Positions 1-10,664 of a stretch of DNA of 64,000 bases are shown here, piece after piece. Position numbers and translations under genes: made by a program. Origin of the DNA: Verrucomicrobiia bacterium (GTDB taxonomy: Bacteria > Verrucomicrobiota > Verrucomicrobiia > Verrucomicrobiales > Akkermansiaceae). The DNA lies in NCBI GenBank assembly GCA_030432565.1, contig JAUIGV010000001.1:186001-250000 (forward strand), in the 5' to 3' direction. Each line of letters opens with the position of its first letter. Positions within the stretch are counted from its first letter, which is position 1. The notes under the pieces were generated by a model. It was given only the letters and a program-made list of their open reading frames with translations. It did not search any database and was not told the origin of the DNA.

Positions 1-2
1 TC

Positions 3-419
3 CTCAAGGGGTGGACCCGGTGGGATCTGGACGCTGCCTTGAGGTGGGGATTTGAGGAGGTCGAGGCGAACGGTGCGGACGATCATCTGAACGAAGGTGA
101 CGTGATTCAGTCGATCCAAGATCAAGGCCGACTTATCGAATGGTTTGAGCAGAACCGTGATGAGGAGGTGGTGACTGACGAGCGGGTCATCACGCTTGCG
201 AATCGATTGATCCACGATTCTGGCACGGAGGATTTCCAACGCTTGCTCTCGCTGACGAAGGACTCCTCGACCAGGCTTTCGATTCTTGAGGTTGTTTTTC
301 AGGACTTTGGGGGGTGGAGGGGCTTCTCGAGGGCGGAGGCGAGTACTCTGATTGAGTCCGCCCAGTTGTCGGAAGAAGACGAGGCGAAATTTTTGCCGAA
401 GGTGGACCAGCTCAAGTAG
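3..419 (+). CDS. C-terminal end of an unrecognised protein (5' end outside window)
   Basis: The frame is open from the first bases of the window to the TAG at 417-419. The gene therefore almost certainly starts before the window, and the TTG at 39 is not a credible start. The visible 138 codons encode a soluble, acidic, helix-rich segment (many Asp and Glu, for example near 'QLSEEDEAKFLPK') with no signal peptide or membrane segment. I do not recognise the family. The repeated short helices could belong to a HEAT- or TPR-like protein, but that is a guess. It converges on the sulfatase operon with only 12 bases between the stop codons. Confidence 0.55.
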   Translation, partial: LKGWTRWDLDAALRWGFEEVEANGADDHLNEGDVIQSIQDQGRLIEWFEQNRDEEVVTDERVITLANRLIHDSGTEDFQRLLSLTKDSSTRLSILEVVFQDFGGWRGFSRAEASTLIESAQLSEEDEAKFLPKVDQLK

Positions 420-431
420 TCACGCTGGACC

Positions 432-1841
432 TCAGCGGTTCTTCTTTTTGGTCTTTTCACGTCTTTTACGCACGTCGGCGGGGACCACGGTGATGCGACC
501 AATAGATCGCTTGTTCTGATGGAGTTCCTGCTGGAAGGTCTTCTTGAGATTTGTGAGCTCTGCGACTTTTTCGGGGTGCTTCTTGGAGATGTCGGTGGTT
601 TCACCCACATCCTCTTTGAGATTGAAGAGCGAGCCGGCTGCGGCGGGAACCCGGTCGGTTTTGCCGAATTGATCGGCCTTGCTGCCGCCCGGAGTTTGGC
701 CTTTTACGAGGAGCTTCCAATCACCCTGCCGGATTGTGGAGCCCGGGACGATGAAGGTGTTGTGGATCGGTTCAGGCAATTTTTTTCCTTCCAGGTAGGG
801 CAGGATACTCCGCTCGTCGAGAAGCCGGTCGCTGGGCGGCTCGACTCCGGCGAGTTCACAGAAGGTCGGGAGGAGATCCATGATGCTGGTGATCTCGTCA
901 TTGGTGGAGCCGGCGGAAATGACGGCGGGCCAGCGCATGATGGTGGGCGAGCGGATGCCGCCTTCGAAGTTGGTCCACTTGCCATCGCGCAAGGGGCCGG
1001 AATTTCCATGGCCTTCGACATTGAGCTGAGGGCCGTTGTCGGAAGCGAAGACCACCAGGGTATTCTGGGTCAAGCCGAGCTCATCGAGGGTGTCCATCAG
1101 TCCACCGACCTGCCAGTCGATTTCCTGGATGACATCCCCGTAGGTTCCCTGCTTTGAGCTGCCTTTGAATTGCTCGTTCGGGATCCATTTCACGTGTGGC
1201 AGTGGGGAGGCGTAGTAGAGAAAGAAGGGGCGGTCCTTGTTTTTCCGGATGAAGTCGATGCCGGCTTGTCGCAGTCTGGGCGAGTATTGGCCATGAGTCT
1301 TGCCCGCTGACTTTTCCAGAAACCCGGTGTTGCGAAAGAGTCCTTTGATGCCCTCGTTTTCCCCGTCCTCGCCTCCGCATTGGAGAAAGCCGAAGAAAGA
1401 ATCAAAGCCATGTTTGACCGGGTTGAACTTTTGAAACTCGCCGAGGTGCCATTTGCCCACCATACCCGTGGTGTATCCGGCCTTTTTCATCAGTTCCGGC
1501 ACCGTGACTTCGTTCGGATGAATCCCCACCAGGCTGTGACGGTAGATGACTTTTGACCAACCCGCCCGCTCGGGCAGGGAGCCGGTCATGAAGGCAAGCC
1601 GCGTTGGCGAGCAGCGGTTGGTGACATAGAAGCTGGTGAACTTCATGCCTTCCTTGCAAAGGCGATCGATGTTTGGCGTGGAAATATTCTTTGCGCCAAA
1701 GCAGCCGAGGTCACCGTAACCCTGGTCGTCGGTCAGCATGACAATGATATTAGGCTTGGATCCTTCTGGAGCCGCGTGGAGGCTCGTGTGAGCCAGGATT
1801 GCGAAGAAGCAGGCTTGTAGGATTTTTCGGGAAATTTTCAT
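432..1841 (-). CDS. Secreted sulfatase (S1 family, type I)
   Basis: This 469-residue arylsulfatase-type enzyme should hydrolyse sulfate esters in the periplasm or outside the cell. It has a signal peptide (about residues 1-24, ending 'LHAA'), a metal-binding start of the fold ('LTDDQG', Asp38-Asp39) and the S1 signature C-x-P-x-R at Cys77 to Arg81 ('CSPTR'). That Cys is the one oxidised to formylglycine in this family. A 'SDNGP' metal-site segment follows in the second half. It is the last of four sulfatases in tandem, 9 bases after the previous gene. Its signal peptide is nearly the same as that of the next sulfatase upstream, although the catalytic parts differ. The substrate cannot be read from the sequence. 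No formylglycine-generating enzyme lies in the window. Confidence 0.93.
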   Translation of the reverse strand: MKISRKILQACFFAILAHTSLHAAPEGSKPNIIVMLTDDQGYGDLGCFGAKNISTPNIDRLCKEGMKFTSFYVTNRCSPTRLAFMTGSLPERAGWSKVIYRHSLVGIHPNEVTVPELMKKAGYTTGMVGKWHLGEFQKFNPVKHGFDSFFGFLQCGGEDGENEGIKGLFRNTGFLEKSAGKTHGQYSPRLRQAGIDFIRKNKDRPFFLYYASPLPHVKWIPNEQFKGSSKQGTYGDVIQEIDWQVGGLMDTLDELGLTQNTLVVFASDNGPQLNVEGHGNSGPLRDGKWTNFEGGIRSPTIMRWPAVISAGSTNDEITSIMDLLPTFCELAGVEPPSDRLLDERSILPYLEGKKLPEPIHNTFIVPGSTIRQGDWKLLVKGQTPGGSKADQFGKTDRVPAAAGSLFNLKEDVGETTDISKKHPEKVAELTNLKKTFQQELHQNKRSIGRITVVPADVRKRREKTKKKNR

Positions 1842-1850
1842 CGCTTTGAC

Positions 1851-3422
1851 TTACTTTTGTGTTGGCAACTCTTCATCTTCACCGAGTGAGCGACGTGCCT
1901 GGAAAGGGCCCCAGGCCTTCCGTTTCTCATATTCTTTGGCAGCCTTGTATTTTTCGGAATCGTAGTTGGGGTTTTTCTTGGGAAGGCGAGCGTTCACCTG
2001 TTTGAAGTAGTGCATCATTTCGTCAAAGAGTCGTTTGTGATCATCAGGCCGCTTTGAGGCAATGTTCTCAACCTCGCCCCGGTCCACTGAGAGGTCGAAG
2101 AGCATGGGGAGGTCCGGGCGTTCATAGAAATGCAACAACTTGAGATCGCCCGAGACCACTGCGGAGTGCGGCATGGTCGTGCGGTAATGCGGGTAGTGGA
2201 AATAGAGATTCCGTTTGAGAAAGGCGTCGGTCGGTGATTTTCCGTTCAGGTACCCGGCGAGACTGACCCCATCGATGTCTTTCAGTTGACCTGGATCGCC
2301 GCCGGCCCAGTCGACGAAGGTCGGTAGGAAGTCGTAGTTGACGACATTGCCATTGAAGACGGAGCCCGCCTTGATGCCAGGTCCTCTGACGATCATGGGA
2401 ACGCGAATGCCACCCTGCCAGACCCACCACTTGCTCGCATGGTGTGGTTGCTTGAGCCCCTTCGTGAGTTCGAGTTCTTTGTGCCGGTAGCCGTTATCCG
2501 AAACCAGAATGACATAGGTGTTGTTTGCAATTCCCAGCTCCTGGATTCGGTCGAGCACGGCGCCAATGCGTCCGTCGAGATCTTCACCCATGCCCAACCA
2601 GATTGCGGGATCGTCCTTGCGTTTTACGGTATCGGCAGTTTTCCCGGTCTTTCGGTAGTAGGCCTGCACGAGAGGATGCTTTACGTATTTCTCGCGCGTC
2701 GCCGGGAGACATTCACGGCCTTCGTGCATGGCATAGTGGGAAATCTGGAGATAGAATGGTTTCTTGGCTTTGGCCTGTTCACTCATGAAGCCTAGCGCCT
2801 TTTCCGTGACGCTGAACATTAGCTTGGGATCGGTGAGATGGTCAGGGAGCCGTTGGTTTGCTCCGGGCGGAAGCGTGTTGCCGGGTTTGTTACTGGTGTC
2901 GCCGTCGTGCAGGAGATAACCCTCGTCGCCGGGGTTACCACGCATGTGCCACTTGCCAATGTGAGCGCTGGCATAGCCAAGCGGTTTCAGGGCTTCCGGG
3001 ATCGTCACGGCCTTGGGATCGATTGTCATGTCGGAAACGCACGGGATGACCGGAAAGTCGGGGTAGCCCTTTTCATCGTAGTAATCCTGACCGCGATCAT
3101 TCATGAACACGGTAAAGCCGTTGCGCGGCGAGGATTGCCCGGTCTGCAGGCAGACTCGCGAGGGAGAGCACTGCGGTGACGCGTAGGCGTTGGTGAACTT
3201 CATTCCTTCGCGGGCGAGCCGCTCGACGTTCGGCATCTGCAGGACCGGCATGCGCGAATTTGGCATCGAGTCGTTCATCGCAACCGGAGACCCGTTCCAG
3301 GCCCAGTCATCGATAAAGAAAAGCACAATGTTGGGTTTTGAGTCCTTGGGTGCAGCGTGGAGTGATGTGTGAGCGAGGAGCGCGAAAAGGCAGCCCTGCA
3401 GGATGTTCCGGGAGATCGTCAT
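1851..3422 (-). CDS. Secreted sulfatase (S1 family)
   Basis: This 523-residue type I sulfatase has a signal peptide (about 1-24), the metal-site motif 'FFIDDW' near residue 37 and the formylglycine signature C-S-P-S-R at Cys85 to Arg89. The later 'LVSDNG' segment fits the second half of the active site. The region after the signature is longer than in the downstream sulfatase, so the substrate probably differs. The gene lies between two other sulfatases with 9-base gaps on both sides, which suggests one transcript. Family membership is certain; substrate and position of attack are unknown. Confidence 0.93.
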   Translation of the reverse strand: MTISRNILQGCLFALLAHTSLHAAPKDSKPNIVLFFIDDWAWNGSPVAMNDSMPNSRMPVLQMPNVERLAREGMKFTNAYASPQCSPSRVCLQTGQSSPRNGFTVFMNDRGQDYYDEKGYPDFPVIPCVSDMTIDPKAVTIPEALKPLGYASAHIGKWHMRGNPGDEGYLLHDGDTSNKPGNTLPPGANQRLPDHLTDPKLMFSVTEKALGFMSEQAKAKKPFYLQISHYAMHEGRECLPATREKYVKHPLVQAYYRKTGKTADTVKRKDDPAIWLGMGEDLDGRIGAVLDRIQELGIANNTYVILVSDNGYRHKELELTKGLKQPHHASKWWVWQGGIRVPMIVRGPGIKAGSVFNGNVVNYDFLPTFVDWAGGDPGQLKDIDGVSLAGYLNGKSPTDAFLKRNLYFHYPHYRTTMPHSAVVSGDLKLLHFYERPDLPMLFDLSVDRGEVENIASKRPDDHKRLFDEMMHYFKQVNARLPKKNPNYDSEKYKAAKEYEKRKAWGPFQARRSLGEDEELPTQK

Positions 3423-3431
3423 TTTGAGGAT

Positions 3432-4841
3432 TTACTTTTTGCCTTTGCCGGGTGGTTTCCACGTCGGTTTCAGTTTTTGGAAAGTGGGGTAGAGTTTCTG
3501 ATATTCCGGCATGTCCATCCAGGGTTTGCCTCTCTGGGGTTGGATGACTTTTCCTTCCGGGTAGTCTTTTCCTTCCGCGCTGGCATCGACGGAGGCGGTC
3601 ACCTTGTCTGCCGCAGCTTTGAGGGCTTCGAATTTTTCAGGATGATCGCCGGAAATGTCCTTTGTTTCACCGGGGTCTTTCGCGAGATCGAAGAGGGCCC
3701 ACTTGGCGCCTTTTCCTCTTCCGGTTTTGAGGAGTTTGAGATTCCCGTCGATAAAGGCGGTTCCTTTCATGGTGAAAGGAATGGGGTGGGCACGTTTGGG
3801 AGTCTTCCCGTCAAAGAGGGCGGTGATGCTTTCGCCATCGACGAGTGGCAACATGGAATCGTCAGGAAGATCGAGTAGATCCACGAGGGTGGGCATGATG
3901 TCCATGGTCGAGGCGGGAAAGTCGGTGATTGCAGGTTTGATTTTTGCGGGCCATTCGATGATGGCCGGGACCCGGATTCCTCCTTCGTGCAGGCTTCCCT
4001 TGAATCCTTGCAAGTGACCGGTGGAATCGGGATCGGTGGAAAGTCCGCCGTTGTCGCTGGTGTACCAAATGAGGGTTTCCTTTTCGATACCCAGATCTCT
4101 GAGGCCTTTTCGCAATTGGCCCACGCTTCGATCCATGGCCACGATCTCTCCAAGGTGGTCGCCATGCTTTCCTTCGGGGAATCCTTTCCGATCGGCAGGG
4201 GCGCATCGGAACGGGAAGTGGGGGGAGCCATACCAGATGACAGTGAAGGTGGGTTTCTCTTTGTGTTCCGTGATGAATTTCAAGGCCTCATGCACCATGA
4301 GTTCGGAGGACTCTCCTTTGGTGTATTCGAATTTCCCCATGCGGCTGAGGATGGGATCCATTTCGAAGAAATTGGTCATCGAGAGCCAGAAATCGAAGCC
4401 ATAGTGTCCGGGGTGATTGGGGTCGTCCGGAAGAATGGGCATGCCGGGTCCCTTGACGCCATTGAGGTGCCACTTTCCGAAATGGGCGGTGGCATAGCCT
4501 GCCTTCTTGAGAGCTTGCGGGAGGGTTTTCTCCTGAAGGCAAAGTCGTTTGTGGAGACCGGGCACTCCGGTGCGGGCGGGGATTCTTCCGGTCAAGACCG
4601 AGGCCCGCGTTGGTGAGCAAACCGGAGCGGCGGCATAGAAGCGGTTGAAGCGAAGGCCCGCCTTGGCCATAGCATCAAGGTTGGGCATGCGGCCCTTGAG
4701 GTAGGGATGATTCATGTATCCCATCTGGCCCCAGCCTTGGTCGTCCGCCATGACCAACACGATGTGGGGCCTTTCCGTGGCCTTGGTGAACGGCGCGAGC
4801 AGAAAGGCAAGAAGAAGGGTGATCGTTTTCAGCGGGTTCAT
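3432..4841 (-). CDS. Secreted sulfatase (S1 family)
   Basis: This 469-residue type I sulfatase starts with a signal peptide (hydrophobic run 'ITLLLAFLLAPF'). The first metal site is 'MADDQGWGQ' and the signature is C-S-P-T-R at Cys75 to Arg79. 'YTSDNGG' in the middle is the expected second metal-site motif. The C-terminal 50 residues are basic and Pro-rich and finish in Lys-rich sequence. It is the third gene from the end of the run and sits 9 bases from each neighbouring sulfatase. It probably acts with its neighbours on one sulfated glycan, but that link is inference from co-location. Confidence 0.93.
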   Translation of the reverse strand: MNPLKTITLLLAFLLAPFTKATERPHIVLVMADDQGWGQMGYMNHPYLKGRMPNLDAMAKAGLRFNRFYAAAPVCSPTRASVLTGRIPARTGVPGLHKRLCLQEKTLPQALKKAGYATAHFGKWHLNGVKGPGMPILPDDPNHPGHYGFDFWLSMTNFFEMDPILSRMGKFEYTKGESSELMVHEALKFITEHKEKPTFTVIWYGSPHFPFRCAPADRKGFPEGKHGDHLGEIVAMDRSVGQLRKGLRDLGIEKETLIWYTSDNGGLSTDPDSTGHLQGFKGSLHEGGIRVPAIIEWPAKIKPAITDFPASTMDIMPTLVDLLDLPDDSMLPLVDGESITALFDGKTPKRAHPIPFTMKGTAFIDGNLKLLKTGRGKGAKWALFDLAKDPGETKDISGDHPEKFEALKAAADKVTASVDASAEGKDYPEGKVIQPQRGKPWMDMPEYQKLYPTFQKLKPTWKPPGKGKK

Positions 4842-4850
4842 GAGCTCGGC

Positions 4851-6908
4851 TTATTTGTTGCGTTGAATGGGAGAAAGCGAAGTCTTTGCCGAGAGTGCAC
4901 GGAGGGCGACGTCATCCACCAAAAACTGACCTTTAAATCCCTCTCCGGGAAAAAAGCGGAGGGTCACGTCTTTGTGTTTTCCGCTGTGAAATCGCTTCGA
5001 GTAGCTCAACCATTCTCCATCCTGAGATGCATCCATGACGACCTGAGCGGTGTCGTCAAATCTGTCGAGCGTGTCAAAAACCACCCGGCCTTGTGATCCG
5101 GGGGCGAAGTAGATTCGATAGGACGCTTCGTACTTCGTTTCGGGTTCGATTGTGATTTGTTGGCGGACGGCTTTTCCGCGCTCCAGTCCTTGTTTCGAGC
5201 GAAGTGCACGTTTTCCATTTGCCTTTTCACTGGAAACGATTTCGTAGTTTCCTTTCTGAAGTTTCCAGACTGTTTGATCATCTTCTTCGAATGATCCGTT
5301 TCGAATCAAATTTGCTCCCGGCTTGAGTTTCGGCCGGGCTTTCTCAGGTTCAGGAGGATTGGTGTAGGGGAGATACTTCGGCGGCGGCGTGTAGTTTCCG
5401 GCTCCCTTTTCCCAGCGGTAGCTTTCTCCCTCGATTACGAGATCTCTCCGCGAATTGAAGCGTGGTTCCGGCTGGGCGAAGGTCTTTGGTGCAAAGTCGC
5501 GAAGTTGCGCCATGCGCGCCTCGTGCTCGGAGCGGGCGGCCAGGTTGTTCCACTCGTGCGGATCGTTCTGAACGTCGTAGAGCTCTTCTCCGTCTTCACC
5601 GTAGCAAATGTAGCGCCAGTCGCGGTTGATCACGGCAAATTCACCGGGCTTCATGTGGGGCAGAAACACGTTCCGGTCACTCGCTTGGGCCGGGTTTTTC
5701 AGTGTTGCAGCGATCGATCTACCCTCGAGTTTTTGCCGGGGTTGCGGCAGGCCGCACATTTCAACAAAAGTGGGATACATGTCGATTAAGCTCACTGTCA
5801 CGTCGGTCTTAGCGTCTTGGGCCACACCCGGGCCGGCCCAGATAAAGGGCACGTTCGAGGTTCTTTCCCACAGGGTATGCTTGCCCCAGTTTTTCTCGCC
5901 GAGATGATAGCCGTGATCGCTCCAGAGGACGACAATGGTGTTGTCGGCGTGAGGGCTCGATTCCAACGCGTCGAGCACGCGGCCCATCATCGCGTCGGCA
6001 TAACTAATGCAGGCGAGGTATCCGTGAATGGAGTCGTCCAAGGCTTCGATGTCTTCCAGCTTTCGGCGGATCTTCAGCCGGTTTGTTTGTGACTTCTCGA
6101 TCCTCGGAGGGAGGTCGGTTAGGTCATCGAACTTGTATTTCGGGAGCTCAATCTCGGCCGCGTCGTAGAGATCGAAGTATTTTTGCGGACAGTAATGCGG
6201 GTAATGCGGCGCGTAGATTCCGCAGGCGAGGAAGAATGGTTTATCGTGCTTCTTCTTGAGTTGTTCGACCGCCCAATTGACACGCCGGGTGTCTGCCATT
6301 TCCTCTTCCCGCTCGTTGGGAAGAGCGGCCCATTCGAGAAACATTCCGCCAGTGATCTGCTGTCCTTTGTTGTAAAGGCTGGCCGGAAACGGTTTTGGAA
6401 AGGGTGTCCCTTTACTCCATGAATCGAGCGCCCAACCGTTCTCGCGTTGAGCCCTGTTACGCAGAAAGAACTCCGTCCACCCGCGCTGATCGATCGCGCC
6501 TACCGGATGATGGTAGAGTTTTCCTGTTCCAAGCGTGGTGTAGCCGGCTTTGGCAAAGCTGGTTTGCAGGCTTTCGATTTCCGGCCGATTGACAAAGTAG
6601 TTGGCGGAATCGTAGCAACCGGTCGTTGAGGCAAACTGTCCCGAAAAGATCGCCGCCCGGCTCGGCGCACAAAAGACGCCTGCGGTGTGGGCGTTGGTGA
6701 AATTTACCCCGCGTGCGGCGAGCTTGTCGAGATTCGGGGTAATCGCGCGCGGTCCCTCGCCCGGAGCCGATCCCGCAAGACAACCGATCCAGTCGTTCAT
6801 GTCATCGACGGCGAGGAAAAGGACGTTTGGTTTGGTATCAGCAGTCGTCGACGACAGGCCAAAAATGAAGGCGGCAGAAAATGAGAGGAAGGCTTTCATG
6901 TCGATCAA
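4851..6908 (-). CDS. Secreted sulfatase with C-terminal carbohydrate-binding-like domain
   Basis: This 685-residue protein resembles iduronate-2-sulfatase or choline-sulfatase type enzymes. It has a signal peptide (about 1-24), 'AVDDMNDW' as the first metal site and the signature C-A-P-S-R at Cys80 to Arg84. '[10 protein letters not shown]' further on is typical of this subgroup. After the catalytic part (about residue 480) comes a Pro-rich linker, then a domain from about 545 to 675 beginning '[10 protein letters not shown]' and ending with a 'FLVDDVAL' strand, as in CBM4/9-like jelly-roll modules. The start at 6908 overlaps the stop of the upstream gene as ATGA, indicating translational coupling. 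It is the first sulfatase of the run and the only one with an obvious added binding domain. Confidence 0.92.
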   Translation of the reverse strand: MIDMKAFLSFSAAFIFGLSSTTADTKPNVLFLAVDDMNDWIGCLAGSAPGEGPRAITPNLDKLAARGVNFTNAHTAGVFCAPSRAAIFSGQFASTTGCYDSANYFVNRPEIESLQTSFAKAGYTTLGTGKLYHHPVGAIDQRGWTEFFLRNRAQRENGWALDSWSKGTPFPKPFPASLYNKGQQITGGMFLEWAALPNEREEEMADTRRVNWAVEQLKKKHDKPFFLACGIYAPHYPHYCPQKYFDLYDAAEIELPKYKFDDLTDLPPRIEKSQTNRLKIRRKLEDIEALDDSIHGYLACISYADAMMGRVLDALESSPHADNTIVVLWSDHGYHLGEKNWGKHTLWERTSNVPFIWAGPGVAQDAKTDVTVSLIDMYPTFVEMCGLPQPRQKLEGRSIAATLKNPAQASDRNVFLPHMKPGEFAVINRDWRYICYGEDGEELYDVQNDPHEWNNLAARSEHEARMAQLRDFAPKTFAQPEPRFNSRRDLVIEGESYRWEKGAGNYTPPPKYLPYTNPPEPEKARPKLKPGANLIRNGSFEEDDQTVWKLQKGNYEIVSSEKANGKRALRSKQGLERGKAVRQQITIEPETKYEASYRIYFAPGSQGRVVFDTLDRFDDTAQVVMDASQDGEWLSYSKRFHSGKHKDVTLRFFPGEGFKGQFLVDDVALRALSAKTSLSPIQRNK

Positions 6909-9900
6909 TGCAGGCTTTGGAGGTAATCGATGAGGGAGGCGAATTCTTGAACAGTCAGTGAATTGACGAGACCGGGAGGCATCATGCTGGTTTTCAGAAC
7001 CTCCTCCTTGGTTAAGTCGGCAGCGCTGAGCTTTTGAATTGCGCCGGCGACATTTCTGAGTTCGATGGTTCTTTCATCGCGAGCGGTGACGAAGCCCGAG
7101 GTAGCGGTGCCGTCTTTGAGTTGGAAGGTGTAGGTCTGAAACCCTTGCGCGACTTCAGCGCCGGGGTCGATGACGTGTTTGATCAATTGCTCGCGGTTGA
7201 ATAGGTTTCCCACTGAACCGAGGTAGGGGCCTTTCTGAGGTTCATCGGGAAAGATGGAGTGACAGGCGTTGCAGCTTTGACGGGTGAAGAGTTTTTTTCC
7301 GAGGGCTGCGTCGCCATCCATTCTCAGGACGGCGGCCGAGGCTTCCTTGACGCTCATCTCTCCGACGAGTTTTTTGTTCGGGTCTTGCTTGAAGGAAGCG
7401 AGGATGGCTTCGGCGTGCTCTTTGAACTTGGGGTCCTTTGCCGCTTTCTTGAGGAGAGGCGCGAATGCGGTGGTCCGATGATTCTTGATGCTTTCGAGCA
7501 ACTCCTCGGATGGAGTGCTCATTCCTTTCAACAGCTTGCTACGGTCTGCAACCGAGGTTAGCGGGCTCTGAACAAGGCTGCAGACCATGTCATAGAAGAG
7601 CGCCTTCTGAGCTGGCTTCAGTTTCTTCATCTTTGATTCCGCCTTTGGGACGCGCTGGATCATGGAGAAGCGATGCGAGGGGCTCCGAACGAAGTCACGA
7701 CTCAACACTTCATGCAGCTCGGTCTCCGCTTCGATCGCAGCGAGGGCCTTCAAGTTTTCCACACACCATTCCGCATAGGTGAATCCCGTCACCTCAAGCG
7801 CTGCCCGAAAGGCATCGATCCGGATCGGCTTTGGCCGAGCGGGATCCGTCACGATCGAGAGGAGGTCGGCCTGTTGCTCGAAGGTATGACTCGGCTGCTC
7901 CAGCAACTGCTCGAGCGGGTCGACTTCGATGGGCAGATTCAATTCCTCCAGGGAAAGATTGTGACGCCGCACCTGGAACAGGGTTTCCTTCTGCGCTGCT
8001 TCGCTCATCGTTTCCACAGCGGATCGCAGTGCTTTCGCAATGTTCCCGGATTCCTCCCAACTTACTCCCTGGTAGTAGGGGCCGGCACTGTTCGGCCGGG
8101 TGCCCCAAAACGACTCGCCGTCCCATTCCTTCTCACGATGGTAAAGCCGCAACAGCGCGGCCACGAGGTCTAGTGCCTCGTCCTTTTTTTCTGTTTCCTC
8201 GAGAGCTGCAATCATGGCCGCGACATTCCCGGAGGAATGAATCTGGCGCAGAGCCGCAAGCGCCGACTCCCGAAGATCAGGATTCGCGAGGGAGGCATGG
8301 AGTTCCTTTAACGGAGCCATCGTGATCAAGGCTCGCCGGGCAGTATGGGGAATGGCTTCGTGAACATGAGCCACATTCTGAATCAGAGGCTTGCGTTCTT
8401 CTTCGATCGAAAGCTTCAAGAGCGAGTCCGTCACGCCCGCCATGCCAAGACGAGCCGCTCCCACGACGGCCTGCAATCGCACGCGAGGATTTTCGTGATC
8501 GAGAAACGATTCGATGACCGATCCAAGTCCGAGTTGCTCCCGGTCTTCGCGATCGAGGAGCGCGCGCAGGGCATACTCCGCCAGTTGCGGATCATCCAAC
8601 CCTTCCTTGAGCCACGCCGTGCTGTTGGCTCCCTCTCGCAAATTGATCGCGTAGAGAGCCGCAATGCGTGACTCCAGAGACGCCGCCTCATTCTTCACCG
8701 CTGCCTGCAACTTCTCTCCAATTCCCTGAGCCCCGGATTCGATCAGTGTCCATTGGGCCTGTTGTCGAAGAACCGCCGAACCCGCGTCCAGGTGTCCAAT
8801 CAGCTCATCCACGCTCGCGCTCTCCATTTTGGGGAATGGCCGATCGGTCCATCCCTTAGGCTTGGCCTGGACGATGTGTCCCACAACCGCTCCGGGTTCG
8901 ATCCGCGCACCGCCGCCTTCAAAGTTGGCGAAGTAGAGCCGGGAACTGCCATCCACGTCGAGATCGACCAGCTTGTTGATCGACAGGTTCACCTTGTCCG
9001 AGTTCACCAAGGTGGCTTCGTGCGGCTCGAGGTTATGGGTGTATAACTTTCCCCAGCTGATCGTGTGGATGCGGTGATTGAACCAATCCGGGAAACCGGG
9101 CTCTTCCAGGTAGAGAGCCCCGCAGCCGGAACCACCTCCGTAGGTGAAGAGCGGTGGCATGGCATCCTCGCTAAAATTCTTGTAAAGAATTGGATATCCC
9201 ATGTGAGCGAGAGGCGTGAGATGATGCAGACGCATATCCCAGCCATCGCCGTCGTTGGTGTTATCCATCGCGATGATGTCGAGACGATGATTGATGGCGA
9301 GATCATAGGTATTCCGTGTCCCCCGGGCATAGACCTCGAGATCACTGCCATCGAGGCGCATCCGAATCACTCCGCCGGTCATGAGGGTGGCGGTCGAGCC
9401 ATCGGATCCCACGGCACTCGCACCAAAATCACCGACGGCAATGTAGATCCAGCCGTCGATACCAATCTTGAGATCATTTGTGGAATGATCACCGCCTCGC
9501 TTCCAAGTCAGATCGTGGGCAAACCCACTTGCCAGCACCTTCCGTTCATCGGCGATGCCGTCCCCGTCGGTATCACGACAGGCGGAGATGAAGGGCGGAT
9601 GAGCAAGGTAGAGCGTGTTGTTGAGAAACTGCCCGCCGCGTGGCGTGTCGATGTTGGGAAGATAGGCCGTGGCAAAATCCGCTTTCCCGTCATCATCTTC
9701 ATCGATCAATCTCCAGACCGATCCCTGGTTTGGCAGACGCCCCAAGCCGGCATTTCCGTCGCACAGGGCATAGACCGCTCCACTTGGCTCCGCGACGACG
9801 GATACCGGGCAATTGATTTCCGGTGCCATCGCGAAGAAGCTCAGCTTATGGTCCGCAAACTTCGGGAGGGCCCGGAAGGGTTTTTCGGGGCCTTGGTGTT

Positions 9901-10651
9901 TTAAGAAAATCTTCTTTGAAGGGGCCTTGCTTTCGGATGGCTTGGCAGGGGCTTTCTCTGTCGTGAGTCGTCGAAGGCGAATCTTCCGCCATGCCACTTC
10001 GAAGGGCCCCGTTCCGTCTTTGATGCCATGGATTTGCAGCCCGATGAACCCGCTCGAATGAGTTGCGTGACGGTCGGCCGGGATCGTGGTCGTGATGATC
10101 TTGTTGCCGTTGATCCAAGTCGTGACCTGGTCACCTTGTGCGAGGACTCGAAAGTGATTCCATTCTCCGCCTTTGACGAAGGTATGGCTTCGAATCTCAT
10201 TCTTCGGAGTGAGCCATCCTCCCCAACCCTGACCGTAAAGATTGCCGGAGCGGGTTCCTCTGGTCGGATTCTTAGCGGCGAATTCGACTTGAGGGCCCTC
10301 CACGGGGCCGACTTTTTGTTTGCCTTTTGGCTTTCGGTTTGCCGAGCGAATCTGGACCCCGCTGTTGAGTTCCGGGTCGATCAGCTTGGTCTCGAACTCG
10401 AGTTCGAAGTCGTCATACTCCGTGTTCGTGCAGAGGAAGGTGGTTCCGAGGCCTTCTTTGGCGGTTCCGATGATGGTGCCGTTTTTGACGCGAAATGAGC
10501 CGCTCTTGTTGCGTTCGGCCCAGCCATCAAGGTTTTTGCCGTTGAAGAGATCGACCCATTCCCCTGCCAAGGCAGAAAGCGGGGAGAGAAGAAGTACGGC
10601 GACTGCCGTAGCAGAGGCAGTCCGGGTGCTTTTGAAGAGGTTCAAGGTCAT
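6905..10651 (-). CDS. DUF1080 + PVC-type propeller + HEAT + cytochrome c fusion protein
   Basis: This very large secreted protein (1248 residues) combines four parts. A signal peptide ending 'LSALAG' is followed by a DUF1080 (3-keto-disaccharide hydrolase type, concanavalin-like) domain at about 30-230. Next is a PVC-type six-bladed propeller at about 270-590 (with calcium-loop-like '[11 protein letters not shown]'). HEAT-like helices span about 620-1050. A C-terminal cytochrome c domain carries 'CNACH' and a late Met-rich 'MMPPG' ligand segment. The start is taken at 10651 because a clean signal peptide begins there and the upstream anti-sigma gene ends 13 bases before; the frame stays open further upstream but encodes non-protein-like sequence. 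It lies between the regulatory pair and four sulfatases, suggesting oxidation or hydrolysis of the desulfated sugar. The exact reaction is unknown. Confidence 0.88.
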   Translation of the reverse strand: MTLNLFKSTRTASATAVAVLLLSPLSALAGEWVDLFNGKNLDGWAERNKSGSFRVKNGTIIGTAKEGLGTTFLCTNTEYDDFELEFETKLIDPELNSGVQIRSANRKPKGKQKVGPVEGPQVEFAAKNPTRGTRSGNLYGQGWGGWLTPKNEIRSHTFVKGGEWNHFRVLAQGDQVTTWINGNKIITTTIPADRHATHSSGFIGLQIHGIKDGTGPFEVAWRKIRLRRLTTEKAPAKPSESKAPSKKIFLKHQGPEKPFRALPKFADHKLSFFAMAPEINCPVSVVAEPSGAVYALCDGNAGLGRLPNQGSVWRLIDEDDDGKADFATAYLPNIDTPRGGQFLNNTLYLAHPPFISACRDTDGDGIADERKVLASGFAHDLTWKRGGDHSTNDLKIGIDGWIYIAVGDFGASAVGSDGSTATLMTGGVIRMRLDGSDLEVYARGTRNTYDLAINHRLDIIAMDNTNDGDGWDMRLHHLTPLAHMGYPILYKNFSEDAMPPLFTYGGGSGCGALYLEEPGFPDWFNHRIHTISWGKLYTHNLEPHEATLVNSDKVNLSINKLVDLDVDGSSRLYFANFEGGGARIEPGAVVGHIVQAKPKGWTDRPFPKMESASVDELIGHLDAGSAVLRQQAQWTLIESGAQGIGEKLQAAVKNEAASLESRIAALYAINLREGANSTAWLKEGLDDPQLAEYALRALLDREDREQLGLGSVIESFLDHENPRVRLQAVVGAARLGMAGVTDSLLKLSIEEERKPLIQNVAHVHEAIPHTARRALITMAPLKELHASLANPDLRESALAALRQIHSSGNVAAMIAALEETEKKDEALDLVAALLRLYHREKEWDGESFWGTRPNSAGPYYQGVSWEESGNIAKALRSAVETMSEAAQKETLFQVRRHNLSLEELNLPIEVDPLEQLLEQPSHTFEQQADLLSIVTDPARPKPIRIDAFRAALEVTGFTYAEWCVENLKALAAIEAETELHEVLSRDFVRSPSHRFSMIQRVPKAESKMKKLKPAQKALFYDMVCSLVQSPLTSVADRSKLLKGMSTPSEELLESIKNHRTTAFAPLLKKAAKDPKFKEHAEAILASFKQDPNKKLVGEMSVKEASAAVLRMDGDAALGKKLFTRQSCNACHSIFPDEPQKGPYLGSVGNLFNREQLIKHVIDPGAEVAQGFQTYTFQLKDGTATSGFVTARDERTIELRNVAGAIQKLSAADLTKEEVLKTSMMPPGLVNSLTVQEFASLIDYLQSLH

Positions 10652-10664
10652 TGAAGCAATGAGT

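Noticed and set aside
9065-9904. 279-codon plus-strand frame opposite the propeller part of the DUF1080 fusion
   Set aside because: Fully antisense to a conserved gene, with no start signal and no family.
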